Shown here piece by piece: positions 49,824 to 57,726 of a stretch of 64,000 nucleotides of DNA. The stretch is taken from NCBI GenBank assembly GCA_016124535.1, contig WGNK01000023.1, positions 18,281 to 82,280 of the forward strand. Direction: 5' to 3'. This stretch comes from Azospirillum sp. (lineage in GTDB: Bacteria > Pseudomonadota > Alphaproteobacteria > Azospirillales > Azospirillaceae). Under the pieces are notes generated by a model. That model worked only from the letters and a program-made list of their open reading frames with translations. It had not been told where the DNA came from and ran no database searches. Positions within the stretch are counted from its first letter, which is position 1. The number at the start of each line of letters is the position of its first letter. The position numbers were made by a program, and so were the translations under genes.

Positions 49824-50924
49824 TCACCGCCCGCCGCCACCGCCGCCACCGCCACCGCCGCCACCGCCACGGCCGCCGCCGTGACCGCCCCCAGGTCCGC
49901 CGCCGGGTCCTCCATCGGGGCCGCCGCCGGGGGGGCCGTCCGCGGCACCGGCTGGGCCGCCGGGCGGTCCGCCGGGCGGTCCGCCGGGCGGTCCGGGGTG
50001 ATTAGGAGCCACCCCGACCACGCTGCCGCCGCCGGCCCGCGGTTCGCGGACCTGGATCACCACCCGGCGGAGCGCGGCGGCCGGCACCAGCGGCACCAGC
50101 GTCGCCTCCGGGGCTACCGCCCGCCCGGTCGAGTCCAGGAAGGCCTCGACGAACAGCCGGGACAAGGGCGCGCCGAACGGTGTCGTCGGCAGTGCTGCGA
50201 GCGTGGTTGCGCGGGGCTTTCCGGCGGTCATGGTGCCGGAAAGGGCGAGCCAGTCTCCGACCCCGAATTGCGTTGGTGGGCTGCCCAGGGGCGGGAGCAC
50301 CGTGAGGTCGCCGATCTTCAGTCTGCGGTCGCCGGTCACGGTCGCCGGGCCGCGCAACAACCAGCGGCGGCCGGTCGCGGCATCGATCCGGTTGGCTTCG
50401 ATCACGCCATCGGCGCGGCGCAGGCCGCTGACCGCGACCCAATCGCCGATCCGGCTGGGCGGTCCACTCGCCGGCGGCTCGACCACCTGACCGAGGACAC
50501 GGGTGGTCTGCCCTGTGACGTTGACCGCCTCGACCGGGCCGACCACCGCATGCAGGACGTCGATCCGCCGTGCGGTCAGGCCGCTGCCGGTGCCGCTGCC
50601 CGATGCATCGACCGCGAGCACCTGACCGACCGCCAGCGCCGCGGCCTGGCCCGGCCGGCCGTCGATGGTCACGATCACGCTGTCCGGCAGTGCGACCCGC
50701 AGGCCATTGACGTGGATGCTGCCGAAACCGGTCAGGGTTCCGACGATACCGGTGCCGCCGATGCCGCGATCGGCTAAGGCGGGGGGGGCGCCGGTACCGC
50801 CGATGCCGCGATCGGCGCGCATCTCGGTGGCATCGTTACAGCCGGCGACCAGAACGGCGAACAGCAGCCCGGCAAACATGTGCGAGATTCGGCAGGAGCG
50901 GCCGGGTGGGATGGAGCGAGTCAA
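49824..50924 (-). CDS. DUF5666 lipoprotein with Gly-rich tail
   Basis: A 366-residue probable lipoprotein. From the TTG at 50924, the signal is MTRSIPPGRSCRISHMFAGL followed by LFAVLVAGC, so Cys is the lipidation site. The rest consists of DUF5666-like beta modules (GTLTGFGSIHVNGLRVALP; GQVLAVDASGSG; DWVAVSGLRRADGVIEANR) and ends with ~55 residues of PPGG and poly-Gly. Two copies of ADRGIGGTG lie near the mature N-terminus. The TTG overlaps the DUF6502 stop (TTGA) and has GAGG upstream; an ATG at 50879 is the alternative. Function unknown. Confidence 0.78.
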   Translation of the reverse strand: MTRSIPPGRSCRISHMFAGLLFAVLVAGCNDATEMRADRGIGGTGAPPALADRGIGGTGIVGTLTGFGSIHVNGLRVALPDSVIVTIDGRPGQAAALAVGQVLAVDASGSGTGSGLTARRIDVLHAVVGPVEAVNVTGQTTRVLGQVVEPPASGPPSRIGDWVAVSGLRRADGVIEANRIDAATGRRWLLRGPATVTGDRRLKIGDLTVLPPLGSPPTQFGVGDWLALSGTMTAGKPRATTLAALPTTPFGAPLSRLFVEAFLDSTGRAVAPEATLVPLVPAAALRRVVIQVREPRAGGGSVVGVAPNHPGPPGGPPGGPPGGPAGAADGPPGGGPDGGPGGGPGGGHGGGRGGGGGGGGGGGGGR

Positions 50925-51787
50925 GGGTCGACCTCGGTGAACCCGGAGGGGTCGGGCCGTGGCGCGGCATACAGATAAATGCCGACGGTGATCCGCTGGT
51001 TGGCATCGGACCGCCGGGCGTCGCCCGCGGCCAATTCGTGGGCGTGCCGGTTGAGGGCAACCAGTGTCGCCATGCCGGCGCGTTCCGCCTCGGTGCTCAA
51101 GGCGGCGATCGAATCCGCTGACAGGCCGTCGTGGAACATCGCGCGCTCGAAGAAGGGCGGCCCCTGGGCGATCAGATTGTGGGCCGCCGCGGCGACGTGA
51201 TCGCGCAGATTGCGTCCGAAGAAATGGGCGAGCTGGGCGAAATCGCCTCGCGGCACGAATGCTTCGGTCACCAGTTCCAGCCGACCGTCGGGCAAGGGGC
51301 GGATGATGCCGGAGGCCAGCCACTCGTCGAACAGCACCCGCGGCCGGACATCGGTGCTGATCGACTGGACCAGGGATTCAAACGACACGGCGCCGTCTTC
51401 GGCCGCCCGCGGTAGCGGCCGTGGGCCTCCCGCCTCGTCCAGATAAGGGGGTCCGGAAAGCCATCGTCCGATCACCTCGGCGCCCAGCGACACCGCGGGT
51501 GGCGTGCGGTCTTCGTCCTCGCGCAGCCGCTTGATCTCCTTGCGATGAACGCCGGTCAGGACGCTGATCCGGCTATCACTTTGGGATCTGCCGGGCAAGG
51601 TGAAGGCGTGCTCGGCAACTTCGACGTAGAGCTGCTTCAAGATTTGGCTGAGGGCCGGGAAGGTGACGCCGGTTTGGATCAGCAGCCGGACCAGCGGACG
51701 CAGAACCCGGCGCAACGCCGACAGGAACACCGCAGGCGGAGCCGCGAGAGCCGGCGGGAGCGAACTGGCTGGTGGCGCGGTGGTCAT
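50921..51787 (-). CDS. DUF6502 family protein with N-terminal winged-helix-like region
   Basis: A 288-residue cytoplasmic protein. It contains LRPLVRLLIQTGVTFPALSQ and SRISVLTGVHRKEIKRLRED near the N-terminus, which look like a helix-turn-helix, and a helical C-terminal half (FFGRNLRDHVAAAAHNLIAQ). This pattern is the DUF6502 family, often next to DUF5666. It may be a transcription regulator. It lies 100 bases after the short sugar transferase and overlaps the lipoprotein gene. Confidence 0.8.
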   Translation of the reverse strand: MTTAPPASSLPPALAAPPAVFLSALRRVLRPLVRLLIQTGVTFPALSQILKQLYVEVAEHAFTLPGRSQSDSRISVLTGVHRKEIKRLREDEDRTPPAVSLGAEVIGRWLSGPPYLDEAGGPRPLPRAAEDGAVSFESLVQSISTDVRPRVLFDEWLASGIIRPLPDGRLELVTEAFVPRGDFAQLAHFFGRNLRDHVAAAAHNLIAQGPPFFERAMFHDGLSADSIAALSTEAERAGMATLVALNRHAHELAAGDARRSDANQRITVGIYLYAAPRPDPSGFTEVDP

Positions 51788-51887
51788 TGCGGCTCGCCGA
51801 TCATGGGCCGGGAAGCCGCCGAGGTGGAACGATCTTCCCCCGTCTGGAATGGCGCCCGGACATGGCAGTCGAGATGGGCGTCCGGAC

Positions 51888-52307
51888 TCAATCCGAACCG
51901 AACAGGCTCTCGCTGCCGTTGAGAAGATTGACGATCCGGGGGAATTCGTCCAGTCGGAACAGGGTGAGGAGACGGCCGATCGCGGTCAGACGGTCCGCCG
52001 GTTTCGGGGTGCAGAATTTCCAGCAGCCCCACTGATTGACCAGGCGCGGGAATGAGCGGGATCCGATCCGGGTGGTGCGAAACCGCCACCGGATGAGCGT
52101 TCGTCCGCCGGGGCTGCGGCAGGGCGTGCCGACCAGCAGCGGGCCGCCATCCAGCTTGATCAACGCGACGATGGCGAGCGCAAGCGGCGATGCGACCGCG
52201 AGAATCCCGACGGCGGCTAGGATATCCAAGCTACGATGCATGGCCCGTCGGCGCGCTGAATGAGCGGCGGCGATCTCAGTCTCTTGTGCCAGCGATGCCA
52301 TCGTCAT
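51888..52307 (-). CDS. Short bacterial sugar transferase-like protein
   Basis: A 139-residue protein resembling the first part of undecaprenyl-phosphate sugar-phosphate transferases (PF02397): a membrane helix (SLDILAAVGILAVASPLALA), then IVALIKLDGGPLLVGTPCRS, LIRWRFRTTRIGSRSF and RLLTLFRLDEFPRIVNLLNG. It stops soon after the DE motif, so the second half of the family's domain is missing; typical catalytic domains are ~190 residues. The usual YKFRSM motif reads WRFRTT. Whether it is active is open. GGAGAG precedes the ATG. First gene of an operon with DUF6502 and DUF5666. Confidence 0.75.
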   Translation of the reverse strand: MTMASLAQETEIAAAHSARRRAMHRSLDILAAVGILAVASPLALAIVALIKLDGGPLLVGTPCRSPGGRTLIRWRFRTTRIGSRSFPRLVNQWGCWKFCTPKPADRLTAIGRLLTLFRLDEFPRIVNLLNGSESLFGSD

Positions 52308-52330
52308 GACCTCTCTCCAATCCCATCGTT

Positions 52331-52386
52331 GTGGGAAATTATCCCACGTATGAAGCCAATATGTGTGGGAAAATTTCCCACGTCAA
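52331..52386 (-). promoter_or_regulatory. Promoter with two 17-bp palindromic operators
   Basis: GTGGGAAAATTTCCCAC (52365-52381) is a perfect palindrome and GTGGGAAATTATCCCAC (52331-52347) differs from it at two positions; centres are 34 bases apart. On the minus strand, TTGACG (52386-52381) and CATATT (52363-52358) have a 17-base spacer. The first palindrome nearly fills the spacer and the second lies just downstream of the -10, where transcription would start, 24-40 bases before the sugar-transferase ATG. This is a repressor-type arrangement. Confidence 0.7.
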
Positions 52387-52530
52387 GGGCTCCGCCCAAG
52401 AAAAATAGAGCGTCGGCCGGGGGCTCCGGTCTTGGAACCTGAGGGAGGGCATGAGGTCTCGCGACACCGCCGCCGAGGGCGAGCATGCCCGTCGGCTGGC
52501 TGGGGAGCGGGCGGTCGTTTAAGGCTCGGG

Positions 52531-55095
52531 TCAGCCGGGCGGGGTCGGCATCACTTCCATCCGGGTTGGAACCGAGCGGGCCGGGAAGCGCCCGACATGG
52601 TAGCGATGGCACTGGGTGCAGGAATCGCCGGCGGCCTCTGCGGTGTGGCAGGACGCACAGGTCCGGGTAGCCGGGCCATCGAAATTGGTCACCACGTTGG
52701 CGCGCGGATCCAAGCGGCGGAACTGTTCCCTGAAGCCGGAATCCGATCGCCCGACCGCGCCCTCGGTCAACAAATGGCAGGTCTGGCAACCATATTGGCT
52801 GACCAGGCTGAAATGGGGAATATGGGAGAACCGGGTAAAGCCGCGGTCTTCCGGCTCAAAGCGTCGAGCATACCAATTGATGATGCGATCTTCGGCGGCG
52901 CCGTCGCCATTGTTTGCCCTGGCGCCGTCGACGCTGTGGCATTTGAGGCAGGCCCCAGGTGATCGCGGCGTATTGAAAGAGGCGAACAGAGCCTCGCGGT
53001 TGGCCGCCGATTGGCCGTAGGGCTGGCTGGCGGCGATTTCGAGCCAGCTGCGCAGAAACGAATCGGCGTGGCCGGTCGGACGGTAGAGCAGGGCAAAATC
53101 GAGTCGATACCAGCCGCCATTGGCCATCCAGCGCTCCGGATCGACCGCGGGCGGCATCGCCGCGGTCGCGGGCAGCTTGGGTGCCGCGTCGGGTGGCGGC
53201 GGGGTCACCGACGCGCTGTCCAAAATATCCGACTGGTTCGCTGGCGTCGCCGGGGCACCGCCCAGAATATCGGACTGGTCGGGTGGCGTCGCCGGGGCAC
53301 CGCCCAGAATATCGGACTGGTTGGGTGGCGCTGCCGGGGCATCGCCCAGAATATCGGACTGGTCGGGCGCCGCCGCCGGGGCATCGGCCAGAATATCGGA
53401 CTGGTCGGGTGGCGCCGCCGGGGCATCGGCCAGAATATCGGACTGGTCGGGCGCCGCCGCCGGGGCATCGGCCAGAATATCGGACTGGTCGGGTGGCACC
53501 GCCGGGGCGTCGGCCAGAATATCGGACTGGTCGGAGGATGCGGGCGCGCCGGTCGCCGCCGGCATGGTCGCCGCTGCCCCGCCGGGGGTGGTTGCGGGCA
53601 GTATGGGCAAAGGCTTCGCCAGGTCGTCGGCTAGGTGAGGGAACCAGCGCTCGGCCGCCGACCGGACGACTTCAGCGGGCAGATGGCCGAACAGCGTGCC
53701 AAAATCTGCTGCGCTGCCTTTGGTGCTCAGGTGCTCCACTTCCGGAGTCAGGTAGGTTTCCACCATCGGCATACCGCCGGTCAGCAGGTCCGCCAGCATC
53801 CGCTTGATGGCCACGGCGAGTCGGGCGACCGCCTGGATCTGGTCCGGCGTGGCCCTGCGCAGGTCGCGCATGTCGACAGTGCCGATCTGGTCGAGCAGGC
53901 TCGCGAGGTGGCGATCGTGGCGCAACATCTGCACCATGAACGGGGTCAGCGGCTCGTCCGACTGGCCCGGCCATTCGCCGATATCGATGCCGCGTTGCTT
54001 CAACTCGATCAGGTCGAGGCCGGGGATCGCGAGGAACTTGATCCCCTTGTTTCCGGCCAGCGCCGCGCCGCCGATGTCGCCGCGGTGGCAGGCAGCGCAG
54101 GTGGCCTCGAAACTCAGCGTGGTCATGAAGTTGCCGGTCGGGTCCGAGCCGTGGCAGCTGACGCAGGTCGCCGGCGCCTTGTCGCGAAAGTCCCGATCGA
54201 GGAAGTGGCGCTTCAGATGGGAGACATGGTCGAAGATAATCCGCTCGCGCCGCGCGGTCAGGAAGTGGCGGAACGGCGGATGGCCATCGGAAATCGAGGC
54301 GAATTGTACCTGGTGGCAGGCCTGGCAGGCGGCGTTCGACATCGCTCTGATGTCGACATGGGCACCGCGGTGTTCGCGGTGGCAGGTGCCGCAGCCGATC
54401 TCGGTCGAGGCCGGGTCCGGCGGGCTGAAGATCAGCGACGCCAACTGAACATCGAGCGGTGGGTTGGGATTGCCGTGATGGCCGTCCAGGACCTCCTCGG
54501 TGACCGCCGCGATCGCCTCGGGTGGTCTGGAATGGATATGCCGCGGGGTGGTGCCCAGCTCATGGCAGCCCAGGCACAGCCGATCATCGCGGTGGCGATG
54601 GTCGGCGTCGAGCGCGGCGTTCAGCCAGGCGGCGGGTCCTTGCCCGAACAGGCTGTGGCAGCCCGTGCAGTTCTTGATCACGCCGTGGTCGAGGGTGAGC
54701 GGCCCGGTGGTCAACAGGCGTTCCCGCGCCGACCCGGTCAGAACCACCACCAGGAGGCCGAGGGTGATGGTGAGGGCAATCCCGGTCAGCCAGCCCCGCC
54801 ACGAGCGCAGGCTGCGCCGGGGTGCGCAGTGGGTCGGCTGATGGCGGCAGGCACCATCGGGTTGCGGGCCATCGGCACAGGGGCCGCCGGCGGCGGTCGG
54901 CCGCGTGCATTGCCAACGGTCGCCGTCGCGCCTCGGCGCGCAGCCCGGCGCCGCACCGCACCGCCCCCTGGCGTCGGGGCCGGCGCGGCAGACGCCAGGA
55001 TCGGAGGCCGACCGACCGCACAGCCAATCCTGGTTCGGCCGGTCATAGGTGCGGGACCGCCCCTTGAAATGTCCGGTCGGTTGGCTCTCGGTCAT
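52531..55095 (-). CDS. Membrane-anchored ten-haem cytochrome c
   Basis: An 854-residue protein. A Cys-rich cytoplasmic N-terminal region (eight Cys between residues 26 and 90), one transmembrane segment (~102-120) and a periplasmic part with ten CxxCH haem sites: CTGCH, CLGCH, CGTCH, CQACH, CVSCH, CAACH, then a gap, then CLKCH, CQTCH, CASCH and CTQCH. Between haems six and seven are eight 14-residue repeats (DQSDILADAPAAAP type; residues ~522-633). The ATG overlaps the stop of the cytochrome-b-like gene (ATGA). Probably the membrane-side multihaem electron carrier of the locus. Confidence 0.9.
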   Translation of the reverse strand: MTESQPTGHFKGRSRTYDRPNQDWLCGRSASDPGVCRAGPDARGRCGAAPGCAPRRDGDRWQCTRPTAAGGPCADGPQPDGACRHQPTHCAPRRSLRSWRGWLTGIALTITLGLLVVVLTGSARERLLTTGPLTLDHGVIKNCTGCHSLFGQGPAAWLNAALDADHRHRDDRLCLGCHELGTTPRHIHSRPPEAIAAVTEEVLDGHHGNPNPPLDVQLASLIFSPPDPASTEIGCGTCHREHRGAHVDIRAMSNAACQACHQVQFASISDGHPPFRHFLTARRERIIFDHVSHLKRHFLDRDFRDKAPATCVSCHGSDPTGNFMTTLSFEATCAACHRGDIGGAALAGNKGIKFLAIPGLDLIELKQRGIDIGEWPGQSDEPLTPFMVQMLRHDRHLASLLDQIGTVDMRDLRRATPDQIQAVARLAVAIKRMLADLLTGGMPMVETYLTPEVEHLSTKGSAADFGTLFGHLPAEVVRSAAERWFPHLADDLAKPLPILPATTPGGAAATMPAATGAPASSDQSDILADAPAVPPDQSDILADAPAAAPDQSDILADAPAAPPDQSDILADAPAAAPDQSDILGDAPAAPPNQSDILGGAPATPPDQSDILGGAPATPANQSDILDSASVTPPPPDAAPKLPATAAMPPAVDPERWMANGGWYRLDFALLYRPTGHADSFLRSWLEIAASQPYGQSAANREALFASFNTPRSPGACLKCHSVDGARANNGDGAAEDRIINWYARRFEPEDRGFTRFSHIPHFSLVSQYGCQTCHLLTEGAVGRSDSGFREQFRRLDPRANVVTNFDGPATRTCASCHTAEAAGDSCTQCHRYHVGRFPARSVPTRMEVMPTPPG
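53197..53532. repeat. Eight in-frame 42-bp tandem repeats in the ten-haem cytochrome
   Basis: Eight consecutive 42-base units encode 14 residues each (D/N-QSDIL-x-x-A-x-x-x-P-x). The copies nearest the C-terminus are more diverged (NQSDILDSASVTPP), the middle ones nearly identical. They lie between haem sites six and seven. Confidence 0.92.
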
Positions 55096-55916
55096 GGCGA
55101 GATCCCGGCGAAGGCATAGGCCAGCACGGCATGGAGCGCGGCCACCGGTAGAACCGAATAGGCCAGCGGCAGGTGGACGAACAGCCACAGCTTGAGCGTG
55201 CCCTGCAGCGCGTAATGGTAGTCCAGATTGTCTTTGGCGACGACGCAGGCGGCGATCTGGGCCAGCGTGTCGCGGTTGCGGTCGTCGATATAGCGATTGA
55301 GCGAATCGATCTGGTCGAGCAGGTGCCGCAAATGCCGGCGAAAGCCGGTCAGGTGGGCCAGGCGATGGCGCGGCCGGCGGAAGAAATCATGCAACTCGCT
55401 GCGATAGTAGTCGGCAATGGTGATCGACAGGGTGTCCCGCGCCGAAGCCAACGCCAGATCCTCGACCCGGCGGGCGAGGTCGGCGCGCAAGGTCGGGATG
55501 CGCTCGAAGATCGGCCGCTCGCCGTGTTCGCCCAGGCGCCGCGCCAGAACGCGGCTGAGCGTCAGTCCGACCGCGCCGCTGAGCGAAATCAGGACGAACA
55601 GCGTCCACAGCGCGACCTCCAGCGGGCCGCGCGGCAGCCGGAGCCCGGTGTGAAGAAAGAAGGCGGCAACGGTCAGCCAGCCGGCATAGATGTGAACTTG
55701 CAGCCAGCCGGCAGCACTGGCCAAAGGCAGCACCGGGACCTTCTTTCGCAGGTTGTAGCAAGCCAGGCCGACGATCCCGCCGACCAGTACCCAGCCGGTC
55801 AGGAACTGGGTGTCGTGGAGCGAGACCGAATTGAGATGGTGGACGACCAGGAGCGCGACTAACAGCGTCGCGGTGATGCCGGAGTGGACGATGCGGCGCC
55901 AGAGGAACGTGGTCAC
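55092..55916 (-). CDS. Cytochrome-b-like integral membrane protein
   Basis: A 274-residue protein with about five hydrophobic segments and His residues positioned in several of them: VHHLNSVSLH, HIYAGWLTVAAFFLHTGLR and HLPLAYSVLPVAALHAVLAY. A ~90-residue hydrophilic domain between helices contains ALASARDTLSITIADYYRSE. It may bind haem b and pass electrons between quinol/FeS donor and the cytochromes. The GTG at 55916 overlaps the FeS gene stop (GTGA), and its stop overlaps the ten-haem gene. Confidence 0.75.
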   Translation of the reverse strand: MTTFLWRRIVHSGITATLLVALLVVHHLNSVSLHDTQFLTGWVLVGGIVGLACYNLRKKVPVLPLASAAGWLQVHIYAGWLTVAAFFLHTGLRLPRGPLEVALWTLFVLISLSGAVGLTLSRVLARRLGEHGERPIFERIPTLRADLARRVEDLALASARDTLSITIADYYRSELHDFFRRPRHRLAHLTGFRRHLRHLLDQIDSLNRYIDDRNRDTLAQIAACVVAKDNLDYHYALQGTLKLWLFVHLPLAYSVLPVAALHAVLAYAFAGISP

Positions 55917-57637
55917 CGACGCACCCACTGCGCCAAGCGGTCCTGTTCGCGCAGATCGATCCGGACCAGGGCGTCGTGGGGGCAGGCGCGCTGGCAGGCC
56001 GGACCGCCCAACTGGTCGGAGCACAGGTCGCACTTGGTCGCCTTGCGGATCGGCGCGTTGGTCTCGCGGTCGACGATGAATTTGCCGGCACGGTCTCGGA
56101 TCTCGACCATCCGGATATTGTCGTAGGGGCAGGAGTTGGCGCAGGTGCCGCAGCCGATGCAGGTCGCCTCGTTGATCAGAACCCGGCCGGTGGCGACGTC
56201 GCGGTGGATCGCCCCGGTCGGGCAGCCGATCAGGCACACCGAGTCGATGCAGTGCATGCAGGCATTGGCGACCATGACGTCCCCCAGGGCGGGGCCGTCG
56301 CGGACAAAGCGCGGATTGTTGCCGTGGGCGGCCGCACAGGCCCTGACGCAGTCGTCGCAGCCGACGCAGCGGTTCAGGTTGATCAGCATGGTTGCGGTGC
56401 CGTTGATCACCCGATGATCGATCAGGAAATCGGCCAGCGACTGCTCCAACCCGGCCTCGGCGTCGCGGGCCTGCCAGGCCGGCAGCGACGCCGGCCGCGA
56501 CGCCGGGTGGGGTGGCGGTGGCGGCAGCCGATCGGCCGGCAGTCGGGCCAGGACATGGCGCTCGATCAGCGGGCTGGGGACGCGCAGAATATCGACATAG
56601 CCGATCGCGCGCAGGCTGCAGCGCAACGCCGCCGGCTCGTTGCTGCGCCATTGCTCGACCAGTTCACCAAGCCCGAACAGGTCATCCTGGCGGACATAGC
56701 CGACGGTGCGATGACCATGGTCGAGCCGCGCTGTGATGCGGGCAAAACCGGCCCGGATCATGATCAAATCGTTGAGATAGGTGCCTTCTTCGGCGATCAG
56801 CGGCTCGTTGGCCAGCGCGGCACCGGCCTCGGCCTGGGAATCGGTGCGGTCGAAGGCGCTGAACAGATCGGTGGTGCCGTAGCTCTCGAAGCGGGTTTCG
56901 GCGGCGATCGCGGCCAGGGTGTCGTCGTCGAGATGGGCGAACAGCGGCGTCTCGGCCAAGTGGGCGCGCAAGGCCCGGTCCTGGTGCCGGCGGTCGATCT
57001 CGGCGCGCAGGTGGTCGTCCCGGCTGCGGATGTCGCGCAGGCCCTGCCAGCGCAGCTCAACCAGTTCGCAGTCGCTGTCGGCGAACACCGTGGCGGTCCT
57101 GGGGGTCCGCGACAGCGCTGCGATCTCGCCGAACAACTCGCCCTCGGCCAGGGGGATCGTGTGGTGGCCGGCGATGACCCGCTCGACCTCGGGCAGATAG
57201 GCGCGCACCGGTCCGCTTTCGCGGCGCAGATGCAGGGCGGCGCTGGGGCTCCAGGCGTCAACCGCGCGTCCTTCGGGCAGCGGCGGGTTGGTCCACAACT
57301 GGCTGAACAGCCGCCACGGCGACCGCCGCCGGCGTGCCGGCCGGCGGCCGATTTCGGGGATTTCGTCGATCAGCACCCGCACCCGGCCGCTCAGGATGAC
57401 GAACACCGAATTGCCGTAGTCGCCGTTGCGCACAATGATGTCGCCCCGTCGGTAGCGGTCGATCCGGCTGTCGTTGCGGATGATTTCGCGCAAGGACAGG
57501 GTCGGCGGGAACCGGCTCTGGTCGAGCCCGTTGAACATCGGCGCCGCGAGGATCCGGTCGATGTCGTCGTCGCCGAGGGCGGGATCGAAGGGACTGTCCC
57601 ACCGCCGGGGCCGGCTGATCGCGGTTACCTCGACCAC
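55913..57637 (-). CDS. Cyclic-nucleotide-binding domain and four [4Fe-4S] cluster fusion
   Basis: A 574-residue cytoplasmic protein. Two cyclic-nucleotide-binding domains: the first (~45-215) has an insert but keeps the phosphate-binding cassette LFGEIAALSRTPRTATVF with its Arg; the second (~225-380) is more degenerate (EEGTYLNDLIMIRAGFARIT). The C-terminal ~170 residues form a polyferredoxin with four Cys motifs (CVGCDDCVRAC, CMHCIDSVCLIGC, CIGCGTCANSC, CDLCSDQLGGPACQRAC), in the arrangement of DmsB/NrfC-type electron-transfer subunits. A cNMP could control electron flow. It is between the c554-like and cytochrome-b-like genes. Confidence 0.88.
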   Translation of the reverse strand: MVEVTAISRPRRWDSPFDPALGDDDIDRILAAPMFNGLDQSRFPPTLSLREIIRNDSRIDRYRRGDIIVRNGDYGNSVFVILSGRVRVLIDEIPEIGRRPARRRRSPWRLFSQLWTNPPLPEGRAVDAWSPSAALHLRRESGPVRAYLPEVERVIAGHHTIPLAEGELFGEIAALSRTPRTATVFADSDCELVELRWQGLRDIRSRDDHLRAEIDRRHQDRALRAHLAETPLFAHLDDDTLAAIAAETRFESYGTTDLFSAFDRTDSQAEAGAALANEPLIAEEGTYLNDLIMIRAGFARITARLDHGHRTVGYVRQDDLFGLGELVEQWRSNEPAALRCSLRAIGYVDILRVPSPLIERHVLARLPADRLPPPPPHPASRPASLPAWQARDAEAGLEQSLADFLIDHRVINGTATMLINLNRCVGCDDCVRACAAAHGNNPRFVRDGPALGDVMVANACMHCIDSVCLIGCPTGAIHRDVATGRVLINEATCIGCGTCANSCPYDNIRMVEIRDRAGKFIVDRETNAPIRKATKCDLCSDQLGGPACQRACPHDALVRIDLREQDRLAQWVRR

Positions 57638-57726
57638 TCTGCTGACTCCTCGCTTTCCGATCGGATTTCTCGTCCTCGCCCCCCTCTCCCCAGAGCGGAG
57701 AGGGGGACTTCAGTGGCCGAAGGCCG

